Assembly: GCA_038244055.1 (NCBI GenBank) | Contig: JBBRTW010000176.1 | Span: 1 to 13,119, forward strand | Direction of reading: 5' to 3' | DNA length: 13,119 nucleotides | DNA from: DASPKW01 sp038244055 | Lineage (GTDB): Bacteria; Planctomycetota; Phycisphaerae; Tepidisphaerales; Tepidisphaeraceae | Part shown: positions 1-7,046 of the stretch, piece by piece | Position numbering within the stretch: the first letter of the stretch is position 1 | Layout of the letters: every line of letters begins with the position of its first letter | Program-made: the position numbers and the translations under genes | The notes under the pieces: generated by a model | The model's input: only the letters and a program-made list of their open reading frames with translations | Databases searched by the model: none | What the model was told of the DNA's origin: nothing

Positions 1-717
1 GGCGATCCTTCATCATCCCATCCGCAATCCGCCCACTCGCAACCCGCAACTCGCAACTCGCAACTCTCCAACTATCTCGCCGTCCTCAAGATTCCTTCGT
101 ACGTCCTGGATACGGCCGGCATGGCGGCGATGACCTTCGCGATCGGAGGGTTCTCATTCTGGATGCCGGCGTATCTGGTGGATCATGCGCATGTCGGCGC
201 GAAGGAGGGGGCGACGCCGAAGGAACTGCTGGCGCAGGTGAACACTTATTTTGGCGGGATCATGGTCGTGTGCGGGATCAGTGCGACGTTGATTGGCGGG
301 TGGCTGGGGGACTGGCTGAAGAAGCGGGTGTCGGGGTCGTATTTCATCGTTTCGGCGGTGGGGATTTTCCTGTCGGCCGCGTTCATCGTGCTGATGATCA
401 ACACACCCTTCCCCTTCGCCTGGTTCTGGCTCTTCTGGGCCGTCTTCTTCCTCTTCATCAACACCGGCCCCTCCAACACGATCCTCGCCAATGTCACCAC
501 GCCTGCGATGCGCGCCAATGCGTTCGCGGTGAATATCCTGGTGATCCATGCGCTTGGCGATGCCATCTCTCCCCCCATCCTCGGCCATCTCGTCGGCCGA
601 TTCTCATGGGACGCCGCGCTCTATCTGGTGGCCGGCATCATGGTCTTCGCGGCGCTGTTGTGGTTGTGGGGCGCGGTTTATTTGCAGCGCGATGAAGCGC
701 GGGCGGCGGCGGGGTGA
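1..717 (+). CDS. MFS transporter, spinster-like, C-terminal half (5' partial)
   Basis: The frame is open from base 1, so the gene starts upstream; the Met codon at 121 lies inside a membrane helix and is not the start. About 238 residues are visible. They match the second half of a 12-helix major facilitator: helix 7 around YVLDTAGMAAMTFAIGGF, then FWMPAYL, helix 8 followed by the motif-A-like loop GGWLGDWLKKR, helices 9 and 10, a conserved NTGPSNTILANVTTP..RANAFA stretch, and IHALGDAISPPILGHLVGR before the last helices. The HxxGDxxSPxxxG signature is typical of spinster-like porters (sphingolipid or lysolipid exporters in eukaryotes, mostly uncharacterised in bacteria), so the substrate is unknown. 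The first 22 or so visible residues (Ser, Gln, Asn, Ala, Thr rich) are encoded by a 7-bp repeat and lie where the central cytoplasmic loop between helices 6 and 7 belongs. The gene ends with TGA. Confidence 0.88.
   Translation, partial: GDPSSSHPQSAHSQPATRNSQLSNYLAVLKIPSYVLDTAGMAAMTFAIGGFSFWMPAYLVDHAHVGAKEGATPKELLAQVNTYFGGIMVVCGISATLIGGWLGDWLKKRVSGSYFIVSAVGIFLSAAFIVLMINTPFPFAWFWLFWAVFFLFINTGPSNTILANVTTPAMRANAFAVNILVIHALGDAISPPILGHLVGRFSWDAALYLVAGIMVFAALLWLWGAVYLQRDEARAAAG
21..66. repeat. 7-bp-period array (GCAAYYC type) inside the MFS gene
   Basis: A GCAATCC unit stands at 24, and GCAAC recurs at 39, 46, 53 and 60, exactly seven bases apart. The array is read in frame as part of the transporter and encodes low-complexity polar sequence rather than membrane helix. 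It belongs to the same family as the arrays at 2934, 3312, 3371 and 6058. Confidence 0.8.
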
Positions 718-720
718 GGG

Positions 721-778
721 TGAATGATGAATGATGAATGATGAATGATGAAGGGTGAAGGGCGAATGATGAAGGATG
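721..778. repeat. 7-bp tandem array (TGAATGA)n
   Basis: Eight consecutive heptamers start at 721: TGAATGA four times, TGAAGGG twice, CGAATGA, then TGAAGGA, without a phase break. It starts four bases after the MFS stop codon. The sequence differs from the GCAATCC arrays elsewhere in the window but the unit length is the same. I see no coding role; ATG-rich frames through it are by-products of the repeat. Confidence 0.85.
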
Positions 779-800
779 AAAAAGAAAAGAGGAGGCCCGC

Positions 801-933
801 CGTCATCCTGAGGGGAGTGGAGCGACCAAAAGGATCTTGCATGGGCGTCCGGGCGGATTCGACAGCATTCACGGCGTCTGGAACGGTCCGCCAACCGCGC
901 GGCAAGATGCTTCGCTACGCTCAGCATGGCCGG
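801..933. repeat. Imperfect inverted-repeat element, about 130 bp, MITE-like or REP-like
   Basis: The left arm (801-840) begins CGTCATCCTGAG and ends AAGGATCTTGC. The right arm (902-930), read on the other strand, gives CATGCTGAGCGTAGCGAAGCATCTTGC, so the two are imperfect reverse complements around a spacer of about 61 bases. The spacer itself has GGCGGA (853-858) facing TCCGCC (887-892). From memory, the motif pairing CATCCTGAG with AAGGATCTTGC is a common dispersed repeat in environmental bacterial genomes, often mistranslated as a small ORF; that is recall, not a search. The element ends seven bases before the prfA stop codon and could act as a terminator for either flanking gene. Confidence 0.7.
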
Positions 934-939
934 GCGCAA

Positions 940-2052
940 TTACAGATTTTCCAACCGTTGCCTCTTATCCATCTCCAAAATCGCCGCGATCAGTTCATCC
1001 ATCTCGCCCGCGACAATCTTATCGAGATTAAAATTTTTCTCCCCGCCGCCTTCACCGCCCAATCGATGATCCGTACACCGGTTCTGCGGGAAGTTGTACG
1101 TCCGGATGCGGGCGCTGCGATCCCCCGATCCCATCATCGCCTTGCGCGCCCCCATCTGCGCCGCGTGCTGCTTGGCCTGCTCGGCTTGGTAGAGCGTCGA
1201 CCGCAGCAGGGCCCAGGCGCGCTCTTTGTTCTGCGTCTGCGATTTGTGCTCGGTCATCTTGAAACTCAGGCCGGTGGGTTTGTATTTGATGTACCAGCCG
1301 GTTTCGACTTTATTGACGTTCTGCCCGCCCGGCCCGCCGCCGCGACAGCCGAATTCCTCGATATCTTTGGGGTCGATGTGAATCTCGACATCCTGCAATT
1401 CAGGGAGGACCGCGACCGTGGCGGCCGAGGTGTGGATGCGGCCCTGGGCCTCGGTTTCGGGGACGCGCTGCACGCGATGCCCGCCGGATTCGAACTGGAG
1501 ATGGCGGTAAGCGCCATCGCCCTTGACGTTGATGATGACTTCCTTGAATCCGCCGCGCTCGGAAGTCGAGAGATCGGAGACGATGAACTGCCACCCCTTG
1601 CGCTCGCAAAAGCGGCGGTACATTTCGTAGAGATCCCGGCCAAACAGCGCCGCCTCGTCCCCGCCCGTGCCGGCGCGGATTTCGAGGAAGAACGAATCGA
1701 CCGCGTTATCCTCGGCCGCGATGAACTGGTCCTTGAGCGATTCGAGCAGGTCGGCGATGGATTTCTGCGCTCCCGGAAGCTCATCGGCCGCCAGCGCCGC
1801 CATTTCGGCATCGCCCGCGGCGGCCATTTCGCGCAGCTCGGCGACCTGTTGGATTGATTTAAGATAATCGCGATAGATGTTGACCACCGGCGTCAACTGC
1901 CCGATCTCGCGCGAGGCGGAGATCATGTTCTGCGGCTTGGTGACGAAGCTGGCATCGTTCATCAGCTCCTGAAGCTCGGTTAGGCGATGGTTCATCTCCT
2001 CGAGCTTGCGGATCAAAGCGGGCGGCGCGGAAAGGGCGGTGGATTCGGACAT
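940..2052 (-). CDS. prfA: Peptide chain release factor 1
   Basis: Cytoplasmic factor that recognises UAA and UAG in the ribosomal A site and triggers hydrolysis of peptidyl-tRNA. The 370-residue product has the usual class I length and order: an N-terminal helical domain, the domain containing IRAGTGGDEAALF (residues 125-137), the codon-reading PxT motif as Pro-Glu-Thr (198-200) within HRVQRVPETEAQGRIHTSA, and the catalytic GGQ at 242-244. The PxT motif and the RTYNFPQNRCTDHR stretch (317-330) mark it as RF1 rather than RF2. The residues before GGQ read RGGGP, where E. coli has RSSGA, a slight departure from the usual pattern. The start is supported by AGGA six bases upstream (GGAATCCCC before ATG). 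No prmC or rpmE lies next to it here. The gene ends with TAA. Confidence 0.96.
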   Translation of the reverse strand: MSESTALSAPPALIRKLEEMNHRLTELQELMNDASFVTKPQNMISASREIGQLTPVVNIYRDYLKSIQQVAELREMAAAGDAEMAALAADELPGAQKSIADLLESLKDQFIAAEDNAVDSFFLEIRAGTGGDEAALFGRDLYEMYRRFCERKGWQFIVSDLSTSERGGFKEVIINVKGDGAYRHLQFESGGHRVQRVPETEAQGRIHTSAATVAVLPELQDVEIHIDPKDIEEFGCRGGGPGGQNVNKVETGWYIKYKPTGLSFKMTEHKSQTQNKERAWALLRSTLYQAEQAKQHAAQMGARKAMMGSGDRSARIRTYNFPQNRCTDHRLGGEGGGEKNFNLDKIVAGEMDELIAAILEMDKRQRLENL

Positions 2053-2283
2053 GGGGATTCCTGTGGGCGGTTGAATGGGGCGGCAAGCGAATGGGGAAAA
2101 GAAGATCGAACGCCAGGCCAGCGGGGGGAGGGGCGACGGGCGCTAACGCTTACCGGGGGATCGGGGCGTGGGAATCATGAGGATGATAATAGCCTGATTG
2201 ACCCCCGCAGGCCAGACTCGGCTGCGAAATCCATTTGCCGACATTCAATTAACTACGACAGGCGGCGGTTCGATGTTCTGGAT
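2053..2283. other. Intergenic region between divergent prfA and the glycosyltransferase gene
   Basis: This 231-base stretch must hold the promoters of both divergent genes. A string at 2140-2155 (GCGCTAACGCTTACCGG on extension) resembles a short dispersed repeat I associate with planctomycete genomes, from memory only. An AT-rich patch, ATAATA at 2186-2191, could be a -10 element for prfA on the minus strand, but no good -35 stands at the right distance. The open frame through this region ahead of 2284 has no protein-like character. Confidence 0.5.
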
Positions 2284-4056
2284 ATGACCGCATGGCCGGT
2301 GGATCAGGTAGAGCGCGCCGCTGCGCCGAAGGCGCGCGCCGGCGCGGCGATCGGGTCGGCTCGTGTCAGCCTGGCGCTTTTGCTCGTTCTCGCCTTTCTC
2401 CCGCGCATTGGTTTTCTGGCCCGGCCGTTCGAATCGGATGCGGGGCTTTACATTTACATGGGGAAGGTGGTGGCAACCGGCGGGCAGTACGGCACGCTCT
2501 ACCACGATTTTTATGAGACCAAGCCGCCGGGGGTGGCGCTGTTTACGGGTGGGTTGTACAAGGTGTTTGGAGATGCGTGGTGGCCGTGGGTGATGGTGCA
2601 GTTGGCGATGTCGTTGGGGGCGGCGATGGCGCTGGCGGGGATCGCGGGGCGGGCCTTTTGTGGTGCAGGCTTTCAGCCTGCGAATTCCACGCAGGCTGAA
2701 AGCTCGCACCACGAACGAACCACGGGGATGCGATCCGCGGCCGGGGTCTCGACATTTCTCTTCGCGGCCGTCTTTCTCAATCTCGGCCCACTGGCGTATC
2801 GCGGGTTTCAGTTGGAGACGGTGACAACCTTCGTCGCGGCAATGGGTGCATGGGCCGGCGCGAAGTTGATTTTCGCCAGTGACACGGGCGTCCCGCCCGT
2901 GCGAGCGGCGCGTTGTCCTCAAAATCGTTCCCCCAATCGGCAATCCCCAATCCGCAATCCGCAATTCCTCCCCGCCCTCATGCTCGGCATTTTCGCCGGC
3001 ATCGCCGCCATGCTCAAGCCCACAGGCGGGGCGGTCCTTGGCGCATTCGCGATCGCCATGCTTTTGCGTCGCCAGTGGCGCGCGATCGCGGGCGCGATTT
3101 TCGGATTCACGATTCCGGCCGCGGTCGTGGCGGTGTGGACCTGGAAGGCCGGTCTGCTCGATCAGATGCCGGGGCTGTGGCGTGAAATCTCCCTCTACGG
3201 CGCGCAGACGCCGATCGTCTGGAGCGAGATCGCGCTGAAATGGGGGATGATTGGTTTGATCTGTGCGTTTACGTTTGTTGTTGCAAGAAGGATGGGAACG
3301 AGGCCCTTGCGGATTGGGGATTGCGGATTGCGGATTGAAAATCGGAGAACTGCCATCGACCCCTCCTCTTCAATCCGCAATCCGCAATCCACAATCGCCA
3401 ATGTCTTCCTCCTCTCCTGGCTGATCCTCGAATGCCTCGGCGTCGCCGCGCAAAAGCGCCTGTATGCCTATCATTTCCTTCCCATCGTCTCCCCCATTGC
3501 CCTTCTATTCGGAGCCATGTTCCACAATCGCATCATCAAACTTCCCGGCCTGATCGCCGCACTTGCCCCGGCGCTGGTGCTCTCGCTGGCGTGGTCCTTC
3601 TCCGACTTCAAAATCCTCGCCACGACCGGGCCGGCGAAACTGGCGGAGTCGCAGTTTCTTCTCGCTCGCGCCGCGACGACGGATCGCGTGGTTGGCGATG
3701 GGATCGAGCGGCTGCTCATGGAGACGGGCTTGCGCTGCGGGACGCGCTATGCGCATCTGTTTTACCTCGCCAATCACGATGCCGCCCCGGCCGAGTATGG
3801 CGGGCGGTTTCTCTCCGATCTGGAGAAAAACAAACCCGAATGGGCGGTGTTTGAAGCACCGGAAACCTGGCGGAAACATCGCGAATTCCAGGCGAAAGAT
3901 ATGCCGCTTTTCTCCGAGCGGCCAGCGCGGGCGCGGAGCTATCTGGAGATGGGGGAGGCGATCCAGCGGTACATCGAGACGCATTATGCGCCGGTGGGCG
4001 AAGCCGGAGGGCGAACGATCTGGCGACGGCTCGCCCATTCCAAATCGAACGAATAA
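2284..4056 (+). CDS. GT39/PMT-like membrane glycosyltransferase with repeat-derived insertions
   Basis: A polytopic membrane protein of 590 residues, resembling the dolichyl-phosphate-mannose:protein mannosyltransferase and ArnT group (PMT_2). Such enzymes move a sugar from a polyprenyl-phosphate donor onto an acceptor outside the membrane. After a first helix (about 27-45), the large external loop carries RPFESDAGLYIYMG, with Asp52 at the position of the conserved acidic residue, and YETKPPG (77-83), a hallmark of the family. About ten more helices follow, with QKRLYAYHFLP (390-400), then a soluble tail from about 440 to the end. I chose ATG 2284 because upstream residues overlap the prfA start and look non-coding; its ribosome site is weak. 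Residues 126-143, 200-229 and 343-373 are encoded by repeat elements and would be absent from typical homologues. Donor and acceptor are unknown. It converges on the next gene with a 17-base gap. Confidence 0.8.
   Translation: MTAWPVDQVERAAAPKARAGAAIGSARVSLALLLVLAFLPRIGFLARPFESDAGLYIYMGKVVATGGQYGTLYHDFYETKPPGVALFTGGLYKVFGDAWWPWVMVQLAMSLGAAMALAGIAGRAFCGAGFQPANSTQAESSHHERTTGMRSAAGVSTFLFAAVFLNLGPLAYRGFQLETVTTFVAAMGAWAGAKLIFASDTGVPPVRAARCPQNRSPNRQSPIRNPQFLPALMLGIFAGIAAMLKPTGGAVLGAFAIAMLLRRQWRAIAGAIFGFTIPAAVVAVWTWKAGLLDQMPGLWREISLYGAQTPIVWSEIALKWGMIGLICAFTFVVARRMGTRPLRIGDCGLRIENRRTAIDPSSSIRNPQSTIANVFLLSWLILECLGVAAQKRLYAYHFLPIVSPIALLFGAMFHNRIIKLPGLIAALAPALVLSLAWSFSDFKILATTGPAKLAESQFLLARAATTDRVVGDGIERLLMETGLRCGTRYAHLFYLANHDAAPAEYGGRFLSDLEKNKPEWAVFEAPETWRKHREFQAKDMPLFSERPARARSYLEMGEAIQRYIETHYAPVGEAGGRTIWRRLAHSKSNE
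2660..2712. repeat. Palindromic element inside the glycosyltransferase gene
   Basis: Arms at 2660-2682 and 2690-2712 are reverse complements over 23 bases with two mismatches, around a 7-base loop (AATTCCA). The left arm reads GTGGTGCAGGCTTTCAGCCT and then GCG, and contains a smaller hairpin AGGCT-TTC-AGCCT. It is translated in frame as about 18 polar residues (CGAGFQPANSTQAESSHH) between predicted helices 2 and 3. Confidence 0.85.
2883..2901. repeat. Short hairpin repeat CACGGGC-GTCCC-GCCCGTG, intragenic copy
   Basis: A perfect 7-bp stem with a 5-base loop. Two further copies with the same architecture stand at 10156-10174 and 10311-10329. Here it is translated in frame as TGVPPV within the glycosyltransferase, immediately ahead of a 7-bp-period array. 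Confidence 0.85.
2934..2968. repeat. 7-bp-period array (CAATCCG), five units, intragenic
   Basis: CAATC or CAATT starts at 2934, 2941, 2948, 2955 and 2962, exactly seven bases apart. It is translated as an Arg-, Pro-, Asn- and Gln-rich stretch (NRQSPIRNPQ) between predicted helices 4 and 5 of the glycosyltransferase. Confidence 0.85.
3311..3402. repeat. Inverted pair of 7-bp-period arrays, intragenic
   Basis: GATTG recurs at 3312, 3319, 3326 and 3333; the reverse complement CAATC recurs at 3371, 3378, 3385 and 3392, followed by CAAT at 3399. The arms 3311-3338 and 3370-3397 pair over 26 of 28 positions around a 31-base loop, so the messenger could form a strong hairpin in the middle of the coding region. 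The frame stays open and yields LRIGDCGLRIENRR and SSSIRNPQST, between predicted helices 8 and 9. Confidence 0.88.
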
Positions 4057-4073
4057 TCCGATGAATTCGACTC

Positions 4074-5999
4074 TCAGTTCGGCTTGGAATCGAGCAGCTC
4101 GCGCAGGTTGTACTTCGTATAGCGCGTGTGGCTCGCCACATTTTTCCCATCGGCATTGGCCACCCAGAAATCGAGCGTATCGGGCGCGAAGAGCACCGAC
4201 TGGATGTTGCTCCCCATGCACACCGGCCGGGTCATCAAGTCGCGGGCCTTATCGGCATCGAACTGCCCGTAGCCGCCCTGAACGCGCTTGACCAGCTCTT
4301 CATATCGATCCCCGGCCGACAGCAGCACCGCATCCTTGATCTTGTGCGGCAGGCGCGCGTGCGCCTCGCCCAGCTTGACCACTTCAAACGTCTCCGGCGT
4401 CGAGGCGATCCCCACCGCCTGCTTCGAATTGCCATCGGCGATGACGTAGTAGTATTCGCAGGTGCGCGGGCCTTTGCGCATGATCTCGATCGCCTCATCG
4501 AGCGTGGCCGCGTTCTCCATCACCTCCCGCAGGAGCTGGGCCATCGGCTTGCCATCCCATTTCCCCTGGCCTCGGCCGCCCATCTCCCCAACCGAGATAT
4601 GCTTCTCATTCATGGCCGTGACCGTGCCCACGAAACCCGCGTAGCCGCAGTTCACCCAGGCATGCCCGACATCGGGTTTGTAAACCATCACCACCGCGTT
4701 CTGCTCCAGCCCGACGCCCTTGAGGTAATCGAGCACGCGCCCGTGATACATATGCCCGCCGACGGTTGCATCGCCGGTGATCGCAAACCCCGTGCAATGG
4801 AAAAGCTCGGGGAAGAAATTCGCCAGCCGGGATTCCTGATGGGTGATCCCCACCGCATCGGCCATCGCGTCCATCTCGCGATAGGTGCGCTCGGAAATAA
4901 ACGGGGCAAGATGCTTGTGCGCCTCCTCGATCTCCCCGAAAAACCACCGCCCCTTGGCGAACGATGAGCCCACGCCCACGCCATAAAGAATCTTCTCCAC
5001 CAGATCCCGGCACTCGGCTTTCAGCAAATCGCCCTGCTGCTTTCCCATCTCCTCGGGCGTGCCGGCGAGAAACAGCACGCGCGTTTCATCGCGAATCTCC
5101 AGGCGGCCTTTGCCGCTGATATTGTGAACGCGCCGCTGCCCGGTGGCCGGCCCGAGTGTGGGGATCTTCTGCTGCAGCGCGGTCGAGACCACCTCGGCGA
5201 ATTTGAGCAGGTGCGAGAGGGCGGTGGTCTCGATGCGATCGTCGGGGTTCGGGTGGATCTTCCAGTTCTCGGCCGGCCAGGCCGCGATCAGGCGCGGGCT
5301 CTGGATGAGAATCTCGGCGCTGAGCTTGCCATCGCCGTAGCGCACCCTGGCCGGGAAATTATCCACCCGCCGCACTGCCAGCTCGATTCTCGAAGGCGGA
5401 AGCTTGAAGAGCGAGGTAATCCGCTCCGGCGCGGCCACCGCCACCACGTCGCAAATCTCGTTGTCCAATTTCTCCTCGCCGAGATAATCCATGCTGGCCA
5501 GCATCAACCCCATCTTGAGCTGCATCGCCCCCATCGGCAGCTTGAAGGGCGGCAGGCTGGAGCGGTCGATCGAATTCGGATCGGCCGAGAAGCGCGCCAC
5601 GCCGGATTTGCCGACGACGCCGAATTTCTTATCCGGCACATGGGCCCAGATTTCCTGGCCATCGCGGCAGGCCGCGTAGGTCTGCCCGTTCAGCTTCACG
5701 ACCAGCCCGACGCGATCGGGCGCTTGCAGCGCCACATCGATCCCCGCCAGCATCACCTGTTTGGCCACTTCCGGCGGCAGCCCCTCGGCCTTCGTCACTT
5801 TGAGCGATGCCAGAAAGGTCTGCGCCTGCGCCCCGGGCGGCGGCTCGATCAAGGGCGCGAGACGATCGATGGCCGCATTGACGATCGTCGATGGCCGGGT
5901 CGCCGGCTGATCGGCCGCGCGCGCCGGCGGCGCGGCCTGGGCCATCAAAATGAGCAGGGCGACAAGGCGAAACAGGCGGTTGGCGCTCGTTGAAAGCAT
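4074..5999 (-). CDS. Secreted C45-family (acyltransferase-like) NTN hydrolase with N-terminal extra domain
   Basis: A 641-residue protein beginning with a signal peptide (RLFRLVALLILMAQ, cleavage likely after ARA at 26-28). Residues 310-641 resemble the C45 family of self-processing N-terminal nucleophile hydrolases, whose founding member is isopenicillin N acyltransferase. The signature is ELFHCTGFAITGDATVGGHM at 398-417, followed by YHGRVLDY. Cys402 is the likely nucleophile, exposed by autocleavage of the His401-Cys402 bond. The MGGRG motif (473-477) and CEYYYVIAD (514-522) fit the same core. Residues about 40-250 form a separate beta-rich region with GQTYAACRDGQEIWAHVPDKK, reminiscent of LolA-like or DUF2092 lipid-binding folds; that match is inference. 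The amide substrate is unknown. I see no strong ribosome site before the ATG. The stop is TGA; csrA lies 93 bases upstream on the same strand. Confidence 0.8.
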   Translation of the reverse strand: MLSTSANRLFRLVALLILMAQAAPPARAADQPATRPSTIVNAAIDRLAPLIEPPPGAQAQTFLASLKVTKAEGLPPEVAKQVMLAGIDVALQAPDRVGLVVKLNGQTYAACRDGQEIWAHVPDKKFGVVGKSGVARFSADPNSIDRSSLPPFKLPMGAMQLKMGLMLASMDYLGEEKLDNEICDVVAVAAPERITSLFKLPPSRIELAVRRVDNFPARVRYGDGKLSAEILIQSPRLIAAWPAENWKIHPNPDDRIETTALSHLLKFAEVVSTALQQKIPTLGPATGQRRVHNISGKGRLEIRDETRVLFLAGTPEEMGKQQGDLLKAECRDLVEKILYGVGVGSSFAKGRWFFGEIEEAHKHLAPFISERTYREMDAMADAVGITHQESRLANFFPELFHCTGFAITGDATVGGHMYHGRVLDYLKGVGLEQNAVVMVYKPDVGHAWVNCGYAGFVGTVTAMNEKHISVGEMGGRGQGKWDGKPMAQLLREVMENAATLDEAIEIMRKGPRTCEYYYVIADGNSKQAVGIASTPETFEVVKLGEAHARLPHKIKDAVLLSAGDRYEELVKRVQGGYGQFDADKARDLMTRPVCMGSNIQSVLFAPDTLDFWVANADGKNVASHTRYTKYNLRELLDSKPN

Positions 6000-6057
6000 G
6001 GCGGAATTCTACCGGCCAACCTGAACCATGCCACCCTTTATTTCACGCTTCTTTCTT

Positions 6058-6117
6058 CAATCCTCAATTCGCAATCGCCAACCCGCAATCCCTTACGCCG
6101 CTCCCAATTCCCCAATT
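6058..6117. repeat. 7-bp-period array overlapping the 3' end of csrA
   Basis: CAATC, CAATT or CAAC starts at 6058, 6065, 6072, 6079 and 6086, exactly seven bases apart; the csrA stop codon (6093-6095) is in phase with the next unit. Looser CAATT units at 6105 and 6113 continue into the csrA coding region. Confidence 0.75.
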
Positions 6118-6320
6118 TCCCCCGCCTTCAATGTCGCCGCGCTCTTGTTCTCCGCTTTCACTTCATCGATCAACTCGCTGCGGATGATCTTGAAATCCCG
6201 CGGCCCGTCGAAACCGATGCGCACGCGATCGCCGCGCGTCTCCACAACCGTGATTTCGATGGAGAGGCCCGCCACCTGGATCACAACCTTGTCATTTTTC
6301 TGGCGGGTCAGCACGAGCAT
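6093..6320 (-). CDS. csrA: Carbon storage regulator CsrA
   Basis: A small RNA-binding protein that binds GGA-containing sequences in messenger leaders as a dimer and controls their translation. The 75-residue product opens with the invariant MLVLTR and continues with the usual five strands: KVVIQVAGLSIEITVVETRG, then DRVRIGFDGPRDFKIIRSE. Arg6 and Arg47 match the two RNA-contacting arginines of E. coli CsrA (Arg6 and Arg44 there). A GAGGTG site five bases before the ATG (6326-6331) sets the start. E. coli CsrA has 61 residues; the extra tail here (about 57-75) ends GEIGELGAA, and the last residues are encoded by bases that continue a 7-bp repeat array, so the C terminus appears repeat-derived. 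No flagellar genes, a frequent neighbour of csrA, are present in the window. Confidence 0.95.
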   Translation of the reverse strand: MLVLTRQKNDKVVIQVAGLSIEITVVETRGDRVRIGFDGPRDFKIIRSELIDEVKAENKSAATLKAGEIGELGAA

Positions 6321-6645
6321 GTCAGCACCTCAGCAAGATAGAAATCCATTCCCATCGTTTGCGATTGTCGCCGAAACAACCGGGCACGCCTACGCACAAT
6401 CCATGGCGCAGCACAAGCACGCCCACGGACAATCTTAGCGCGGTAAAAGAGCCTGAGCGCGAAAAATCGCCGGCCCGCCGCACCCACGGCATCATCGTGG
6501 TGTGCGTTACATCGGCCGCGCGGGCGATCGGCTCAATGCTGCTCCGATCATCCCGGCCAAGTCCGACCCTATCACGGCTCTGAAATTGATCCAAACCCTG
6601 TTTCCGCGTTGCGGGGATTGTTGTATCTCGTTTGTATTGCATGGC

Positions 6646-6663
6646 TTACATTTCAACATGTAA
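6646..6663. promoter_or_regulatory. Dyad TTACAT-N6-ATGTAA, possible operator
   Basis: A perfect 6-bp inverted repeat with a 6-base spacer in an AT-rich patch of otherwise GC-rich DNA, four bases ahead of TTGACA. The size suits a dimeric regulator, but one 6-bp dyad can arise by chance, so the call is tentative. Confidence 0.25.
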
Positions 6664-7034
6664 TTTTTGACAACTTCCTGGGAAGTCGGGCAATTTGAGC
6701 GTTGCGCAAGGGCGTTAAAGATGGGCGAAAGGGGTGAATGAGGCAGGAAGCGCGATTGCCAGCCAAGTTGCCAAACGATCCAACCCGATCTGAACAAGCC
6801 GGGGTAACGCGCCGGGAGCGCAGCGACCGGAGCGCCGCCCCGGATGGCGCCGCCTTGCGAAATCGCGCACACCAGCCGAACTCCCGGATTGCAACACCCA
6901 TTCAACGCCATTTCACAACACATGAACGCAGAATGCGGACCCGGCTCACGCGGTTGCGCGGCGTCTGATTGGAATGCGCACGCAAAATTGCTACCCTTCA
7001 TCCAACTTTCGATCCAAACCATATCAACCCGCAG

Positions 7035-7039
7035 AAGGA
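7035..7039 (+). promoter_or_regulatory. Ribosome binding site of the DUF1080 gene
   Basis: AAGGA seven bases before ATG 7047. It decides the start in favour of 7047 over the in-frame ATG at 6969, since the signal peptide begins at 7047. Confidence 0.7.
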
Positions 7040-7046
7040 CCCACCC

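Larger units (their letters stand above)
6321..7046. other. Long region without a credible gene
   Basis: Frames here (for instance minus strand 6507-7022 and 6322-6642) are rich in Cys, Trp and Arg, lack motifs, and look non-coding. The visible contents are the leader of csrA, a small hairpin CCACG-N7-CGTGG (6484-6500), an AT-rich patch at about 6620-6675 with a 6-bp dyad, a TTGACA hexamer (6667-6672) without a matching -10, and a short string with two GGAGCG copies at about 6808-6828 that may be another dispersed repeat. The last part must carry the promoter of the DUF1080 gene. Confidence 0.6.

Noticed and set aside
745..1857. 370-residue plus-strand frame opposite prfA
   Set aside because: It is the antisense shadow of prfA joined to the inverted-repeat element.
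2186..2191. Promoter -10 element for prfA (TATTAT on the minus strand)
   Set aside because: No convincing -35 at 16-18 bases, and it lies about 134 bases from the start codon.
1987..2283. N-terminal extension of the glycosyltransferase frame
   Set aside because: It overlaps the prfA start and promoter region, is rich in Gly, Arg and Asp without motifs, and the first membrane helix follows the ATG at 2284.
2934..3402. CRISPR-like array
   Set aside because: Units are 7 bases with no spacers, inside a coding frame, and no cas gene is present.
6507..7022. 171-residue frame on the minus strand
   Set aside because: Composition (many Cys, Trp, Arg), no motif and repeat-like content make it non-coding.
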